Positions 1 to 14,257 are shown, numbered from the stretch's first letter. The stretch is DNA of 64,000 nucleotides from Theropithecus gelada (GCF_003255815.1 NC_037669.1:128383641-128447640), one strand, 5' to 3'. Numbers and translations are program-made. Notes: generated from the sequence alone by a model not told the origin.

Positions 1-161
1 TTCATGTGGTCTTCTCAGCTTTAATGATTTTTAAAGTACAGAAGAGTTGAAAGAAATGAGTAAGGTAGCCTTCATGTTTCCCAGCACTACATTTAATTAG
101 ATAACTCACCCCTCTCTCTTCACACCCCTGCTCTACAAAGTCAGAGAACTAAGTAAAATAC

Positions 162-425
162 TGTATTAGTCAGAGTTCTCTAGAGGGACAGGACTAATAG
201 GAAAGATGTATATATGAAAGGGAGTTTGCTAAGGAGTACTGACTCACAATCACAGGTGAAGTCCCACAATAGGCCGTCTGCAAGCTGAGGAGCAAGAAAG
301 CCAGTCTGAGTCCCAAAACCTCAAAAGTAGGGAAGCTGACAGTACAGTCTTCAGTCTGTGACCGAAGGCCTGAGAGTCCCTGGCAAACCACTATTTAGGT
401 CCAAGAGTTCAAAAGCTGAAGAACT
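162..425 (+). mobile_element. MLT2A-type ERVL LTR, left part
   Basis: This begins TGTATTAGTCAGAGTTCTC and follows the MLT2 (HERV-L LTR) pattern. It is interrupted after about 264 nt by another LTR (426-1,093) and resumes at 1,098. The outer flanks AATAC and AATAG fit a 5-bp ERVL target-site duplication with one mismatch. The family name is from memory of the consensus. Confidence 0.75.
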
Positions 426-1093
426 TGTGAAACTGCCTTTGCAAATTATGACTGAAACAGTGAAAGAGATCTAACTTAACCAACTCCATCTTGCTTCTGG
501 TAGTAGGCTGAACTAACTTTGGGAGAAACTTAGTTTATAGTTTATAGTTTAAAACAAAGATGGTAACAGCCCTTTCCCAAATCAGACCTCCTTCTTGCCT
601 GGGGACTAGATTGCTTTTATAGAACTAACATTAGCCACAAGATTAGAAATTATGATTTAGGAGTCATGCAGCTGGAGGCTACGAGATTCTGACCTCCACC
701 CCTCAAGCTACTCCTAAGATCAGTGTTTGAGATATTTTTCAGACCCTGCACTTGATGGATCAGCTGGCGCCACCCAGATTGATAAACTGGCTCATCCAAT
801 CTTGTGGGTCCGACGCAGAAACTAACTCTATGGCAAGAAGACAGCTTCTATTCCTTATGATTTCATCCCTGACTAATCAGCACTCCTGGCTCACTGGCTT
901 CCCCCCATCCACCAAGTTGTCCTTAAAAACTCTGCTCTTGGAACGCTCAGGGAGAATGATTTGAGTAATAATAAAACTCCGGTCTCCTAAACAGTTGGCT
1001 TTGCGTGAATTACCCTTTCTTTATTGCAATTCCCCTGCCTTGATAACTTGACTCTGTCTAGGCAGCAGGAAAGGTGAATCCCTGATGGTTACA
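426..1093 (+). mobile_element. Solo ERV1-type LTR nested in the MLT2 LTR
   Basis: A 668-nt block starts TGTGAAACTG and ends GGTTACA (TG...CA). It splits an older MLT2 LTR. It has the layout of a class I retroviral LTR: a long U3, then a polyadenylation signal AATAAA at 970-975, then a T-rich U5. No internal retroviral genes are attached, so it is a solo LTR. I could not define a clean target-site duplication, and the exact family (MER4/LTR8-like) is uncertain. The small ORF inside it (752-964) looks like chance. Confidence 0.6.
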
Positions 1094-1097
1094 TGTG

Positions 1098-1365
1098 GAG
1101 TCTAACATTTTGAAGGCAAGAATCATCCAGCATGGGAGAAAGATGGAGGCCAGAAGACTCAGGCCGGTCCAGTCCTCCCACATTCTTTTGTCTGCTTTTA
1201 TCCTAGCCACGCTGGCAGCTGATTAGATGGTGCCCACGCAGGGACTCTCCAAGTCCATTGTCTCAAATGTTAATCCCCCTTGTCAACACCCTCACAAACA
1301 CACCCAGGAACAATAGTTTGCATTCTTCAATCCAATCAAGTTGACACTCAATATTAACCATCACA
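1098..1365 (+). mobile_element. MLT2A-type ERVL LTR, right part
   Basis: This continues the LTR that starts at 162: GGAGTCTAACATTTTGAAGG, then the typical end TTGACACTCAATATTAACCATCACA split over the last bases. With the left part it gives an LTR of about 530 nt once the insertion is removed. Confidence 0.75.
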
Positions 1366-1739
1366 AATAGTATCACTGAGATAATCAGCACAGTCATTCT
1401 ACCTGATTAAATACTACAAGCCAGATGCATTTGTTGAGAATTTATCTGGTATAGACAAAGGTGTGATAAAATTCATCCTTTTCTCTATTTTTCATACCTG
1501 GTGGCCCTAAAATGATTATTACTAAATTCATTAATATTACCTTCTGTTGAGATCCCACCATTGAGGAAGTGGTAGATTTTTGTAGGACTAAGTCACACAG
1601 ACATATGAGGTTTTTGCAGGTTGAGCATATCAGGTATCACAGATTAAGGGCTCTAGACTCATAGAGCCTATATGTTTAATTTCCCAGCACAGTATGGTCT
1701 TTAGTGAAGCTATTTAAAGTTATGCTTATAAGGAATTTT

Positions 1740-1767
1740 TTTGTTTGTTTGTTTGTTTGTTTGTTTT
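1740..1767. repeat. TTTG microsatellite
   Basis: Six to seven tandem TTTG units read directly from the sequence. Confidence 0.9.
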
Positions 1768-2554
1768 AATTGAAAAGAAGGAAATACTTAAGGAAATGTT
1801 AGAGGAGAAAACAGGGAAACAAAATTGAAAGAGAGTTTGATCCCAGTTATATAAGATAATATGATTAGATGGAAAGATATATACTAATATAGATTTCTCC
1901 TACATAACTTATTTAGATAAGAGAATTTTTTTCTAAAGATTAAAATATTTGGTGGTCTTTTTCAAGCTATCCAAGCCACCACTACCTACAAATGAAAAAG
2001 TAACATGAATCTCTATTAAGAACTTCATTTCTCCCAACCATCTTCCTTCACACATGCACATACACAAACACACAAATTTACAGCATATGTTCTGAGACTC
2101 ACTGAATAACTAAAATTATGGATGTGAGAGCTTTTAAACATATAAATTATTAGAGGCAGATAATGTAACAGAGAATACTGCACAAAGATTCTGAGTGGTT
2201 AACACTGTATAGTCAAATATGAGTAACTTTCCTTTATACATAATATTGTTCATGTTTTCTGTAATAAGCATGAAATTTTACAATCAGAAAAAATAGGCAT
2301 TTATGCATTATTTTTATTATGTACTTTAAGCAGAGAACTTGTGTTTCAAAATAAGCCAGTAGAATCTGATATCTGCTCTCAATTTTTGATGTTATTAACT
2401 AACCTTTGTGATGTTCTTTATTGATATCTTGCCTTCCTCTTCCACTTGACTATGATGAAAGCTGGCTGCTAAGTCAGTCATTATATTTTATAGTGCACAA
2501 CTACCATGAGAAAGTATGTTCCTCTGCTGGTGGAAGACATAGCAATAATATTAC

Positions 2555-2790
2555 CAATATTTACTAAGCTTTTACATGTAAAGGCACTCTCCTCGTGGTT
2601 TTATTTACATTAATGCATGGAATCCTCATATCTCTCTGATACTCCTTTTGTCTCATAATGAGGAAACAAACTGAGGTTCTGAGATGTTAAATAATTTGCT
2701 CGAATTCACCCATTGAATGAATGGTGAGCCCAGAATTGAGGCCAAATGAACCAATTCCAGAATCCACTCTACTAATCTTATGCTTTAATA
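2555..2790 (+). mobile_element. MIR SINE
   Basis: The core of a tRNA-derived MIR is recognisable: TTACATTAATGCATGGAATCC, then ATGAGGAAACAAACTGAGG, then a loss-of-similarity tail around CCCAGAATTGAGG. It is old and diverged. Confidence 0.7.
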
Positions 2791-3790
2791 AATAATACAT
2801 AATTCAATTGGCAACAAAAACCACAATCCATTTTCATTTTATTTCTAATAAAGTCTAAAAACTTTTCTAAGCACAGTTTTTGGCACATCATAAGCTCTCA
2901 ATAAAGAAATATGGAGTATTACTAATATCCTTATGTTATCATCATTACCTTTCATCATTTTACCTAATATTTTTAAAATTTATTGTACATAAGAAAGATT
3001 CTCACACTCCTGTTAATCTACATGCCTTTTGCATGTCTGTTTAAATTTCTGAGAAATCTTTAATTCAATGACTTTATTAGTGCTTTCATTATATGTAATT
3101 TCTTAACTTTGTGTCTTCTATTATTTCCATTATTATCTTCTGCAGAAACAGCAGTATAACTAACAGACACCAACATTGAAGGAGTCTAAAATCTAGGAGA
3201 ATGGTTACAGGATCTTATCATTTACAGTATTACAGATACGTGGTGTCGACTAGAATGTATAATTAAATTACTCAACAGATGGTTTGTGTCTCTGGATTAA
3301 TAGTGTGAAATTCTTTTGCTTAATGAATTTTTAATATCACTCATCCTTTTACATCATAGTTTTTATTAACATTCTTATAGTGTTTGTCACTCATCCTGTT
3401 ATGTTTCCTTGGTACTTCATTTATTCATACATCCATTCATCTGCATTTATCACCTAGTATATGCTAAACAGTGTGCCAGACAATAGGATTCATAAAATGA
3501 AGACATGGCTCTAGTTTTCAAACATTGTATTTGTTAAAGAAGATAAACAACAACAAAGAAAATCAATTACAACATCATGCGGTAAATACTCTTTTAGAAA
3601 TTGGACAGTCTGCTGTAGAAATAAAGACAGTACACCTGATGATCTTTGCAAGTGATAAGAGACGCCGTGAGAAAGATGCCAGAAAATATTTCCTCAAAAA
3701 ACTGATGATAAGAGACTGCTTGAAAGTGCTGGAATTAGGAAAAGTGGGTGTAGATATGAGAATATATGCATGAACATACATGTGGGCACG

Positions 3791-3813
3791 TGTGTGTGTG
3801 TGTGTGTGTGTGT
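3791..3813. repeat. GT dinucleotide microsatellite
   Basis: About eleven tandem TG units. Confidence 0.9.
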
Positions 3814-5081
3814 TTACACTGTGGGGAGGGAGTGAAGAAAAAATATTGGATAGGAAGAATTTGCAAAAGATGAGAAAGCAGTTTGGGAAGCAGGTTGTTA
3901 TGTGGCATCACAGTCTGTCTATGCAATTGCAATAACTCAGTATGAGTACAGCAAAGGATGAAGCCAAAATGGTATGTAGAGATTAGATTCATTCATTCTT
4001 TCATTCACACACTCATCCATTAAGCAAATGTGTAGCTGGCAACTTCAATATTCCAAGCTTATTTCAGGATTAGGGCATTAAATAATCAACAAGGCAGGCT
4101 ATGTTGATGCCTTAAAGAAACCTATATTCTAAAGAAACAAATAATAAACAAAAACTATACATAAAATGAAGAAGGACCCCTGTGTATTATACTGTAATTT
4201 CCTACTGAAGATATGAGGACCCAGTGAAGAGTTTTAAGCAAGGGTGTTGTGTGAGTCTGTTTCCATTTAGAAAGGTCACTCTGGCATTCTTCTGGTTTAG
4301 GCTGTGGGCAGGGCCACTTAATAGACAGCTGCATTATTATAGGTATGATGAGCATCTGAACTGAGGGGAAGAGTGAAGAAGGAGAGAGACAGATGAAGAA
4401 GAAAGAGGAGTCAAAAAGCATGCCAGCTTTTTGACATGCAATTGTAGGCAAATGGTGGTGGAACCAGGACAGTAAAATGGAAAGAACTAGTTGGGAGAGC
4501 TGAGTGAAGTTAAGGAATTTAATTTTGGACTGGTTGACTGTGAAATGCTTGTGGAACTTGCAAGTAGAGCCGTCTAGTTGGCAGCTGAATGTGCTTGTCT
4601 GAATACCAGGTGTGTGATGGAAATATAAATTTATGCTGCTTCATCATGAGAAAACAGATAAAAACATGGGATTCTATGAGATTATATAGGGAAAATATGC
4701 AGAATTTAAGAAAACAATGACACTGGCAGAGTCTCAGGATCAATATCATTGGTTTCTAATTACGTATGCATATCAGAAATATCTGGGAGAGATTTATAAA
4801 AATACAGATTCCTAGGACAAAGTCACATCATTTAATAAGAATTTCTAGAGTTTAGCATTAGAATTTTGTTTAATGTTTAAAAAGCTATATATGTTCTAAA
4901 TAAGTTGATAATTTCTCTTTTTAATAACTAATTTGCAGGACAGGATCCCACAAAAGATGACAGAGAGGAAGAAAAACCAGAGAAATTGGTATACATTATA
5001 TAACATTGAACTATAATTAATTGCATGTGTTTCCTTTCCTATATTGATTATGCCATATTTTGGGACAGTATGTTCATCTTT

Positions 5082-5145
5082 GATAAGCAGTCTTATGACT
5101 GCTTATCACTGATGACTGATCACTTATGACTGATAAGCAGTGACA
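5082..5145. repeat. Hairpin with repeated TGATAAGCAGT units
   Basis: A perfect 10-bp inverted repeat (GATAAGCAGT / ACTGCTTATC, 6-nt loop) lies at 5,082-5,107. The motif TGATAAGCAGT recurs at 5,131-5,141, and ACTGAT/CACTTATGACTG variants fill the space between. The pattern suggests local template switching. Confidence 0.7.
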
Positions 5146-7072
5146 CATATTGAAGTGCTTGGCAAATGTGTATATGTATATTCTTTTTCCATATATTACT
5201 GCCCACAAACTCTCTTACTAGAGACCTCACTGAACCTGAGTTGTGCATTCCCTTGACTAAAAGAAAACATTATTCTCCCAACCAACTGGCCTTAGAGACT
5301 GAAATTCTAGGACATCACAAATGCATTTATTAATTCTCACAATACTAAAATTTTTAAAAGAAATTATTAACTTACATTTTCAAATAGAAAACATAATTCA
5401 AATTATTTTTCTAAGACCACAAATCTGGAAAATTAAGCACCCTCTATAAGACTAATGCAACAGCCCTATGTATTCCTGGAATCTAAACAAAATAATTTAA
5501 ATTGGTTCAGTTATACCTAGTTTTACAGATTGCTACTTGAACTCTGTTAGTTTCTTAGTATGAATATTTTTCATTAAAACCTTTCTCATACTACCTTGAA
5601 GAAAGAAGGGAAGTGCATGGTCACCTAAGGAACTCTCTGCACAGTTGAAATCTTTTTCCCTTTGTCTAATCTATCTCCAGACATGCTGCATGAGCAGCCA
5701 TGGTACAATGCAATCCTTCTCACTTGGTTTAAGTCCTTGGTCCAGAGGTAGGCATCTGACCTAAGCAGAGCCAAATAATGCACCCCTCAGCCATAGATTT
5801 TTGGGTACAGAACTAAGAGAAGGTACAGTCTTTACCATATGAGGCTGAGAAGTTACAGAAAATATTGTAGTCATATTTTCCATTGAAAGTCAGTCTTCAG
5901 CAAGAGAAAACATTGAAAAAACAAAGAAAAGAGGCAGACAAAAGATAAATAGATAAGCTCTAATAATCTCCAAGTTCTGATCCTATTAGTTCAGAGGCCA
6001 AGATCCATCACTTCCTTTTCTATATCTTTATTGTTCAACTTTTCCCTTAGATTATCTGAGATGCTAGAATCCTTTTTAAAAGTTTCATCCTATTGCTTAA
6101 GCTAGTTCAAGCTGGGTGTCTGCAACTTGCAAGCTAGAGTCCATACCTAATCCATTTTTTAAAAAATTATTGTCCTACCTATATGTGAATCAGTTCTGAT
6201 AAATTTATATCTTGTGTTTTTTTGCATGTTTTCTATTGTGTGTTAGAGAATATGACATTTGAACCTATTTTCCCAGCATGTGTTGCAATTTTTTTTATAA
6301 TAGCCACTGCATTACGTTTGTATAAGGTTATCTCCTTGGACAGCATACAAATAGTCATTAGAAGGCCTCTAGAAGATGAATCCCTATTACATAAATGTGA
6401 CATTGAGGCTGTTTTACAGTATTATCATTTGGCACTCTCTTTAATGACTGTTGCTTCATTTATTTATTGATTACACCAGCTGTGGCTTAAAATCTGAGGC
6501 CCTGCCTTTAATATTAGACTTCTCAGATTCCTCATATCTCAATTTCTATTTACAGCACCACTTAATGGGTGTTCTTTTTTGGCATTTTTGGCTAAGGCTT
6601 TTAATTAAAAGAACATCTTTATGACCTTGGAATTTGAAATTAGGCAGATTTAATTGCAGTATTTTTATTATATAACTTTATTTTATCTTGTAATGTCTGA
6701 ATTTGATGTTCTAAAGTTCTGTTTCAAAATGAATTTCCACTTAAACAGCCTGAAGGTGGAAACACACCTATTTTTTAAAAGAAAATCATTTTGACAAAAA
6801 TTTTTTATACTCAAAAAGAAAGATATATGTTTCTAGATTACACATTATTTCATGAAACCAAGAAAACAGAAAGTGTGAAGATATTTGTTGTTAGTTAAAT
6901 AATAAGCTAGTTTTTAGCATATATTTTATTATTAAAAACCTTGAAATAAAATTGTCCCTTTTAGATTTTCATACACTTCACAATTTTAAATGTTTTACAA
7001 AGTCTAATTTGATATTTCTATTATGATTTTTAAAATTTAAATATTTAATAATGTTCATGATACTTCTTCAAC

Positions 7073-7410
7073 AATCTGAGTTATTTCTTTCTTTTTTTTT
7101 TTTTTGAGACGGAGTCTCGCTCTGTCGCCCAGGCTGGAGTGCAGTGGCCGGATCTCAGCTCACTGCAAGCTCCACCTCCCGGGTTTATGCCATTCTCCTG
7201 CCTCAGCCTCCCCAGTAGCTGGGACTACAGGCGCCCGCCACCTCGCCTGGCTAGTTTTTTGTATTTTTTTTTTTAGTAGAGACGGGGTTTCACCGTGTTA
7301 GCCAGGATGGTCTCGATCTCCTGACCTCGTGATCCACCCATCTCGGCCTCCCAAAGCGCTGGGATTACAGGCTTGAGCCACCGCGCCTGGCCAATAATCT
7401 GAGTTATTTC
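7073..7410. repeat. Target-site duplication around the AluY
   Basis: The 15-bp word AATCTGAGTTATTTC occurs at 7,073-7,087 and again at 7,396-7,410, exactly flanking the Alu. The duplication is perfect, so the insertion is young. Confidence 0.92.
7088..7395 (-). mobile_element. Young AluY (AluYR-like)
   Basis: A full-length Alu in minus orientation with a long poly-T head. It has Y-subfamily features (GCAAGCTCC, GCCATTCTCCTGCC). It also has ACCTCGCCTGGCTAGTTTTTTG and AGGCTTGAGCCACC, which I associate with the AluYR lineage of Old World monkeys. It is the best lineage marker in the window. Confidence 0.85.
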
Positions 7411-8267
7411 ATACATTCTTTTCTAAGTAAAGAGATTCATTAAGCCAAGACTTAACAGAGATCTAAATAAATACCCTAAAGGGAAGAGAAATTGAAGTCA
7501 ATTGTGGAACTGAAATTTGATACTTAATGGTTTCCAATTCAAGGTATTAGTTTCTAACATTAAAATTCCACAAGAAAGTCTTTGACCAGTGTAAAAATCA
7601 GTTTTCAATGGAAGGCACCGCTCCATTAATCTACTTAATCCATCTCCTTCAGGATCTTCAATTTTTTCTTTCCATTGGTGTTTTGACAACAGATTTTAAA
7701 CATTTCAAACTCTTCTATCTCTACATTAATAATACATGCCTTTTATTTTTTCTAACAAATTGTATGAGGTACAATAAAATGTATACATTTCAAGTGTGAA
7801 GAGTGATGCATTTAACAGTCAAGATATGGAAAATTTCCATCAATACGAAAAGTTTTCTTATGTCCTTTTGCAGTCACTAATCCACATAACCTCTCAGCAG
7901 CCACCAATTTGCTTTCTGTCACTATAAATTCATTTTGCCTATTCTAAAAATTTCACATTACATGTGCTGTGCATGGCTTCTTTTGCTCAACATAATATTT
8001 TTGAGATGTGTTCATGTTGTGTATGTTTATAGTTAGTTCTTTTTTAATTGATGAGTAGTATTTCATTACATTGATATACTATAATGTGTCTTTCCTTATC
8101 AATTGATATTTTGGCTACTTCCAATTATTAGCTATTATGAATATATTTGCTATGAATATTTAAATATAAGTCTTTGTGTGGATCTATGCTTTTATTTTTC
8201 TTGACTAAATACCTAGGAACTGGATTGCTCAGTTATCTCAGTGAACAGATGTTTTAAGAAATTTCCC
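7411..8267. other. Non-coding stretch with old L1 remains
   Basis: From about 7,860 to 8,265 the sequence resembles an ancient L1M in minus orientation (TTTTGCTCAACATAAT, then GTGTTCATGTTGT, then ACTAAATACCTAGGAACTGGATTGC). The first part is unassigned and has no gene. Confidence 0.5.
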
Positions 8268-10093
<1,826 letters not shown>

Positions 10094-10464
10094 NNNNNNN
10101 NNNNNNNNNNNNNNNNNNNNNNNNNNNNNNNNNNNNNNNNNNNNNNNNNNNNNNNNNNNNNNNNNNNNNNNNNNNNNNNNNNNNNNNNNNNNNNNNNNNN
10201 NNNNNNNNNNNNNNNNNNNNNNNNNNNNNNNNNNNNNNNNNNNNNNNNNNNNNNNNNNNNNNNNNNNNNNNNNNNNNNNNNNNNNNNNNNNNNNNNNNNN
10301 NNNNNNNNNNNNNNNNNNNNNNNNNNNNNNNNNNNNNNNNNNNNNNNNNNNNNNNNNNNNNNNNNNNNNNNNNNNNNNNNNNNNNNNNNNNNNNNNNNNN
10401 NNNNNNNNNNNNNNNNNNNNNNNNNNNNNNNNNNNNNNNNNNNNNNNNNNNNNNNNNNNNNNNN
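10094..10464. other. Assembly gap (371 N)
   Basis: A run of undetermined bases. It starts within L1 endonuclease sequence and ends in unrelated AT-rich DNA. Translations crossing it are meaningless. Confidence 1.
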
Positions 10465-12184
10465 AATTGCTTATTTTAATAATGTTTGGTTGTGAATCAA
10501 TGTGTACATCACTTGTCTTTGGAATCATCTGATCTGTCTCTGTCCTTCTGTATTCTGTGTTCTACAGCAATAAAGCCTATGGTAGTGTGCTTCTAGGAGT
10601 TTCAGGAGAGATCAGATAATGTGAAGCTTTAACAATTTACTTTGTTTCTCTCTTTCTTTTTTCTCTTCCTTCCTTCCTCCCTTCTTTCTTTTTCATTTTG
10701 TTCTTCCATCAGGTGCAGTCAGTCTACAATTTTTGTATGTATTTGATAATACACAAATATTAAACATGCCTTTATTTAATCATATTTATTGATCACGTAC
10801 TTTGTGCCTGATGTTCATCTAGCCACTGGAGTTTTATCAATGAACAAGACGAACGAATTCCCTGTCCCCATGTTGTTTCTCCTCAGGTGGGGAGAGGGAC
10901 AAGAAAAAAAATAAATTCAATGCTATGAAGATAATAGAGCAAAGCACTGAGGAATGAGGGAAAAGTGGGATGCAACATTAGACAGGGCAAGCAGTTGGAG
11001 ACTCCTTAATTTCTCAAAACATGTACCTAAGTCATTTATGCTGAGAGATTCATAAATAATAAGTCGATTTTTGAAAAAAAGAGCCCCATATGTTCAATAA
11101 TCGGTAGACTACTGATTTCTCCTAGTCTAACTATTTGTAATTTCCCTAATGGAAGATAGAACTTTGCTTCATTTCTTGATTCTAACAATTGGAAAACATG
11201 TTTCTTTAGAAGACCATGAAATTTTACTAAAATGTTTATGTTCTTAGAAATATACTTGGACATCTTACAGTGCTTTTTAGAGGAAAATTTTGTAAGAACA
11301 AAACTTATACAGAGATTCTTGCTGTCTAAGTAATCTAGTGCTCCTTGAAGCAGCATGATAAATGTCTGTTCTACTATTATGCATTAAAACTCATTGATTG
11401 ACTACTCAAGATTTCTCTTATTTTTCATAATTCTTGCTAGTTAAAGTAGCTTCTTCCAAATTCCAGTTCTAAGGAAAAACGCCAATTAGAAATGAGGGAG
11501 AGACTGTTCTAAACAAATCAGTAGATGCTAGAAAGGAGTAACAACTTGAAACCTGACCCAGAACGTAAAAAGAGAAAATTAATCATCAACAGACACAGAC
11601 ATTTTCAAAAGCAAAGCAATCTGAATCCATTTGGAGTTTTTTATAATGGCCTGACTACGTTTCAATTCACTGTGACAGGGTTATTGTTATCACAGAGATT
11701 GATGATCAATATCAATAAGTAATCAGTGGAAGGTTTCACCTATTTAAGATTATTAGCACACATATAGGCATTTGAGAAATATTTCCCAAGAACGTAGGCT
11801 CCTTCCTCAGCACTGCGTCCCCAGGATCCTGATGAGTGGCTGACACAGGACAAGTGCTCAATTAATAAATATTGACTAAATGAATGAGAAACCCATCAAA
11901 ATGGTTATTTTTCTTCTTCAAATGTTTTGCTACTTCATTAAAGTTGTAATGTTTCTATTGTCCAGGAACCGTTACTATCTGGAAGATTCAGGATAGAAAA
12001 ATCTCTTTTGTACTTTCCAATACACTTTCATTGACATCTCATTTAATCCAACTCTTCAAAGTCCTAATGTCCACTGTCACCTCCTTAGCATATTTTCAGC
12101 AACAACAATCATAGCACCCTGTAATTGCAGAATACCTCTGGGGAAACTCCTGAATGAAACTTAGGGCTTTTGTCTTTTTTCCAG
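10465..12184. other. Intron or upstream DNA before the first SCR exon
   Basis: No exon is recognisable here. Sequence around 10,785-10,990 and 11,790-11,885 resembles old L2-type repeat, the latter ending in a typical AAGTGCTCAATTAATAAATATTGAC. A short polypyrimidine stretch lies at 10,640-10,700. The polypyrimidine-AG acceptor for the first SCR exon is at 12,170-12,184. Confidence 0.6.
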
Positions 12185-12403
12185 AAATCTTTTGTCCAAG
12201 TCCTCCAGTTATTCCTAATGGGAGACACACAGGAAAACCTCTGGAAGTCTTTCCCTTTGGAAAAGCTGTGACTTACACATGTGACCCCCACCCAGACAGA
12301 GGGATGACCTTCGACCTCATTGGGGAGAGCACCATCCGCTGCACAAGTGACCCTCAAGGGAATGGGGTTTGGAGCAGCCCCGCCCCTCGCTGTGGAATTC
12401 TGG
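12185..12403 (+). CDS. CR1: CR1 exon: SCR7/SCR14-type module
   Basis: A 219-nt exon (phase 1 in, phase 1 out) encoding one complete short consensus repeat of complement receptor 1. It starts E-IFCPSPPVIPNGRHTG and ends VWSSPAPRCGILG. The four SCR cysteines are present (FCPS, YTC, IRC, PRC), with the conserved tryptophan before the last one. The acceptor is TTTTTTCCAG and the donor G|GTTAGT. In human CR1 the words CGILG and then HC-APDHFLF mark the junction of two long homologous repeats (SCR7/8 or SCR14/15), and the next exon here starts exactly so. CR1 binds C3b/C4b and is a cofactor for factor I. I cannot tell which repeat this is, or exclude the paralogue CR1L, although the module order fits CR1. 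Confidence 0.9.
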
Positions 12404-13466
12404 GTTAGTGCTCATTTCCCCACATCCCAAATGGGTTCAGAATATCTAACACAGGCCCTCCATATTTCCATAATTACAGTATGGTTTCTCTGTGTGCATT
12501 TGCCACAATGGAATGCCCAACCAATGATAAATGGTTCTAAGGTAGGTCAACATATCAGATCCTGATGACCTTTGCAGCGGGAGGGACTGATGAAAAAACA
12601 GGGAGGTGATGAGTGGTGGGAAAGTCCTTCATTAGAATCATATGAATTAAAAACAAATGCCGTGAATCCCCTTATTGCAACGGTTAGCTGAGAAATCTGA
12701 CCTAGAAAATCAGTGTCTCCTCCTACCAGGAAATGTCTTGAGTTCCTGCCCATGCTTTTCAGCCTGTCATTGGAGTTTTGATGCCCTGAAATACAAGGAA
12801 ACCAGACACAAAAGGTGGAAGCTGGGCAGAAACACTCTTTCTGGCTTCCTAAAAATGTGAAAAATTAAATCAGAGCTATATTTACATTAAATTAGATGAG
12901 CAATAGCTGAGCGTGGTGGCAATTGCCTGTGTTCCCAGCTATTCAGGAGGCTGAGGTGGGAGGATCACTTAAGCCTGGGAGGCAGAGGTTGCCGTGAGCT
13001 GAGACTGTGCCACTGCACTCCAGCCTGGGTGACAGAGTGAGACCCTATCTCAAAAACAATGAAAATAGGCTGGCCACAGTGGCTCCCACCTGTAATCTCA
13101 GCACTTTGGGAGGCCAAGGCGGGTGGATCACTAGAGGTCAGGAGTTCCAGACCAGCCTGCAAACATGATGAACCTCCAACTCTACTAAAAACAGAAAAAA
13201 AAAGTAAAAATTAAAATATATAAATTATATGAGTAGAAAGACCCGATAACAGATTAGTCTTCCAGATAATATACTTCCTTATAAGCCTATGCTAATGGAA
13301 CTTTCCCTTCCATTTTACAGGGAAGTTTCTTGTTGTTGTTGTTTTTGTTTTTTCAAAACTAAAAGTTTCTTTTCTTCTGGCATCAAATCTACCAAGGAAG
13401 AGAAAAGAGGAAACATATTGGGTGTCTTTTTATTAACTCAGATATTCTTGATTTCTTGGTCTCTAG
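12404..13466 (+). other. CR1 intron with two Alu monomers
   Basis: Intron of 1,063 nt. It holds an Alu right-arm-like monomer (12,907-13,052) and a left-arm-like piece (13,067-13,205), both plus strand. The acceptor is TTGGTCTCTAG. Confidence 0.85.
12907..13205 (+). mobile_element. Two adjacent Alu monomer-like fragments
   Basis: 12,907-13,052 matches the right half of an Alu (GAGGCTGAGGTGGGAGGATC to GAGTGAGACCCTATCTC). 13,067-13,205 matches the left half (GGCTGGCCACAGTGGCTCCC to CTCTACTAAAAACAG). The halves are in reverse of the normal Alu order, so they are two insertions or a rearranged pair rather than one element. Confidence 0.8.
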
Positions 13467-13646
13467 GTCACTGTAAAGCCCCGGATCATTTTCTGTTTGC
13501 TAAGTTGAAAACCCAAACCAATGCATCTGACTTTCCCATTGGGACATCTTTAAAGTACGAATGCCGTCCTGAGTACTACGGGAGGCCGTTCTCTATCACA
13601 TGTCTAAATAACCTGGTGTGGTCGAGTCCCAAAGATGTCTGTAAAC
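13467..13646 (+). CDS. CR1: CR1 exon: SCR8/SCR15-type module
   Basis: A 180-nt exon (phase 1 in, phase 1 out) encoding a complete SCR that begins the next long homologous repeat: HCKAPDHFLFAKLKTQ, then TNASDFPIGTSLKYEC, then SSPKDVCKR. Four cysteines are present (HC, YEC, ITC, DVC). TNASD holds an N-glycosylation sequon. The acceptor CTCTAG and the donor C|GTGAGT are strong. In human CR1 this module opens the C3b/C4b-binding and cofactor site (SCR8-10 or 15-17). The open frame extends into the intron on the 5' side because no stop intervenes, but the splice acceptor defines the exon. Confidence 0.93.
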
Positions 13647-14257
13647 GTGAGTGAACTTGCATTGGATCTTTCCCATGTCTGCAAAAGCTTCTTATTGAAT
13701 GTTTTCAAATGTGGGATATGAGAAACCTTTTTTCAAAAGTGTTCAGATAGGTGGATGTAAGAGCTTTTCTTGTAGGTCACCCTTGATTATTGCTTGAAAT
13801 GCTCACTTCATGAGACTGTTTCAAGAAACAGTTGTAGAGAAAACCTTCATTCCCTATGGGAAGAAAAATAATAAGTGACTAGATCAGGGGGAAAAATGGT
13901 GTAAGAAGACAAATTCTGTTTGAATAACAAGGTGGGAAGAAATCCTTTGCAAACTTTGAAATATATTGGTAGTAACTAATGCAATAAGTGACTTTTACAT
14001 TCTGATAAGGGATGCAAGGTCTCTACACAGATCTAAATCTAGATCTAGATAGATCTGGAGGGAAAGTCTTTTTCAAAGTGGGGCTTAGTAGGTGGCTGAT
14101 CCTGAGGCGCTCTGATTAGTTTTATCAAGGTGGCAAAAGCTGTGGAACCATCAGAACTGCGTATTTTCTTCAGCAAGCTACATGTTGATGGAGACCTTAC
14201 TTACTGAAGAGAGTCCTGATTACTCTACCTGGCTCCAAAACACTTTCTTTCCCATAG
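13647..14257 (+). other. CR1 intron
   Basis: A 611-nt intron between SCR exons with nothing recognisable except a short AGATCT/CTAGAT-rich palindromic patch at about 14,031-14,057. The acceptor is TTTCTTTCCCATAG. Confidence 0.85.

Larger units (their letters stand above)
1366..7072. other. Intergenic or intronic DNA without a gene
   Basis: AT-rich sequence with no coding signal. It holds a TTTG microsatellite (1,740-1,767), a MIR (about 2,555-2,790), a GT tract (3,791-3,813), an L2-like stretch (about 3,985-4,300) and a small hairpin cluster (5,082-5,145). The ORFs at 3,525-3,773, 3,735-3,992, 4,155-4,451 and 6,222-6,470 have no recognisable domain, and two run through simple repeat. I treat all of them as chance. 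Confidence 0.6.

Noticed and set aside
6222..6470. 82-codon ORF
   Set aside because: AT-rich, no homologue recognised, no promoter or splice context.
12470..12545. Weak SCR-like words (CVHLPQWNAQPMINGSK) followed by GTAGGT
   Set aside because: In a different frame from the SCR exon, only one cysteine, no clear acceptor. Probably chance, although a lost exon cannot be fully excluded.
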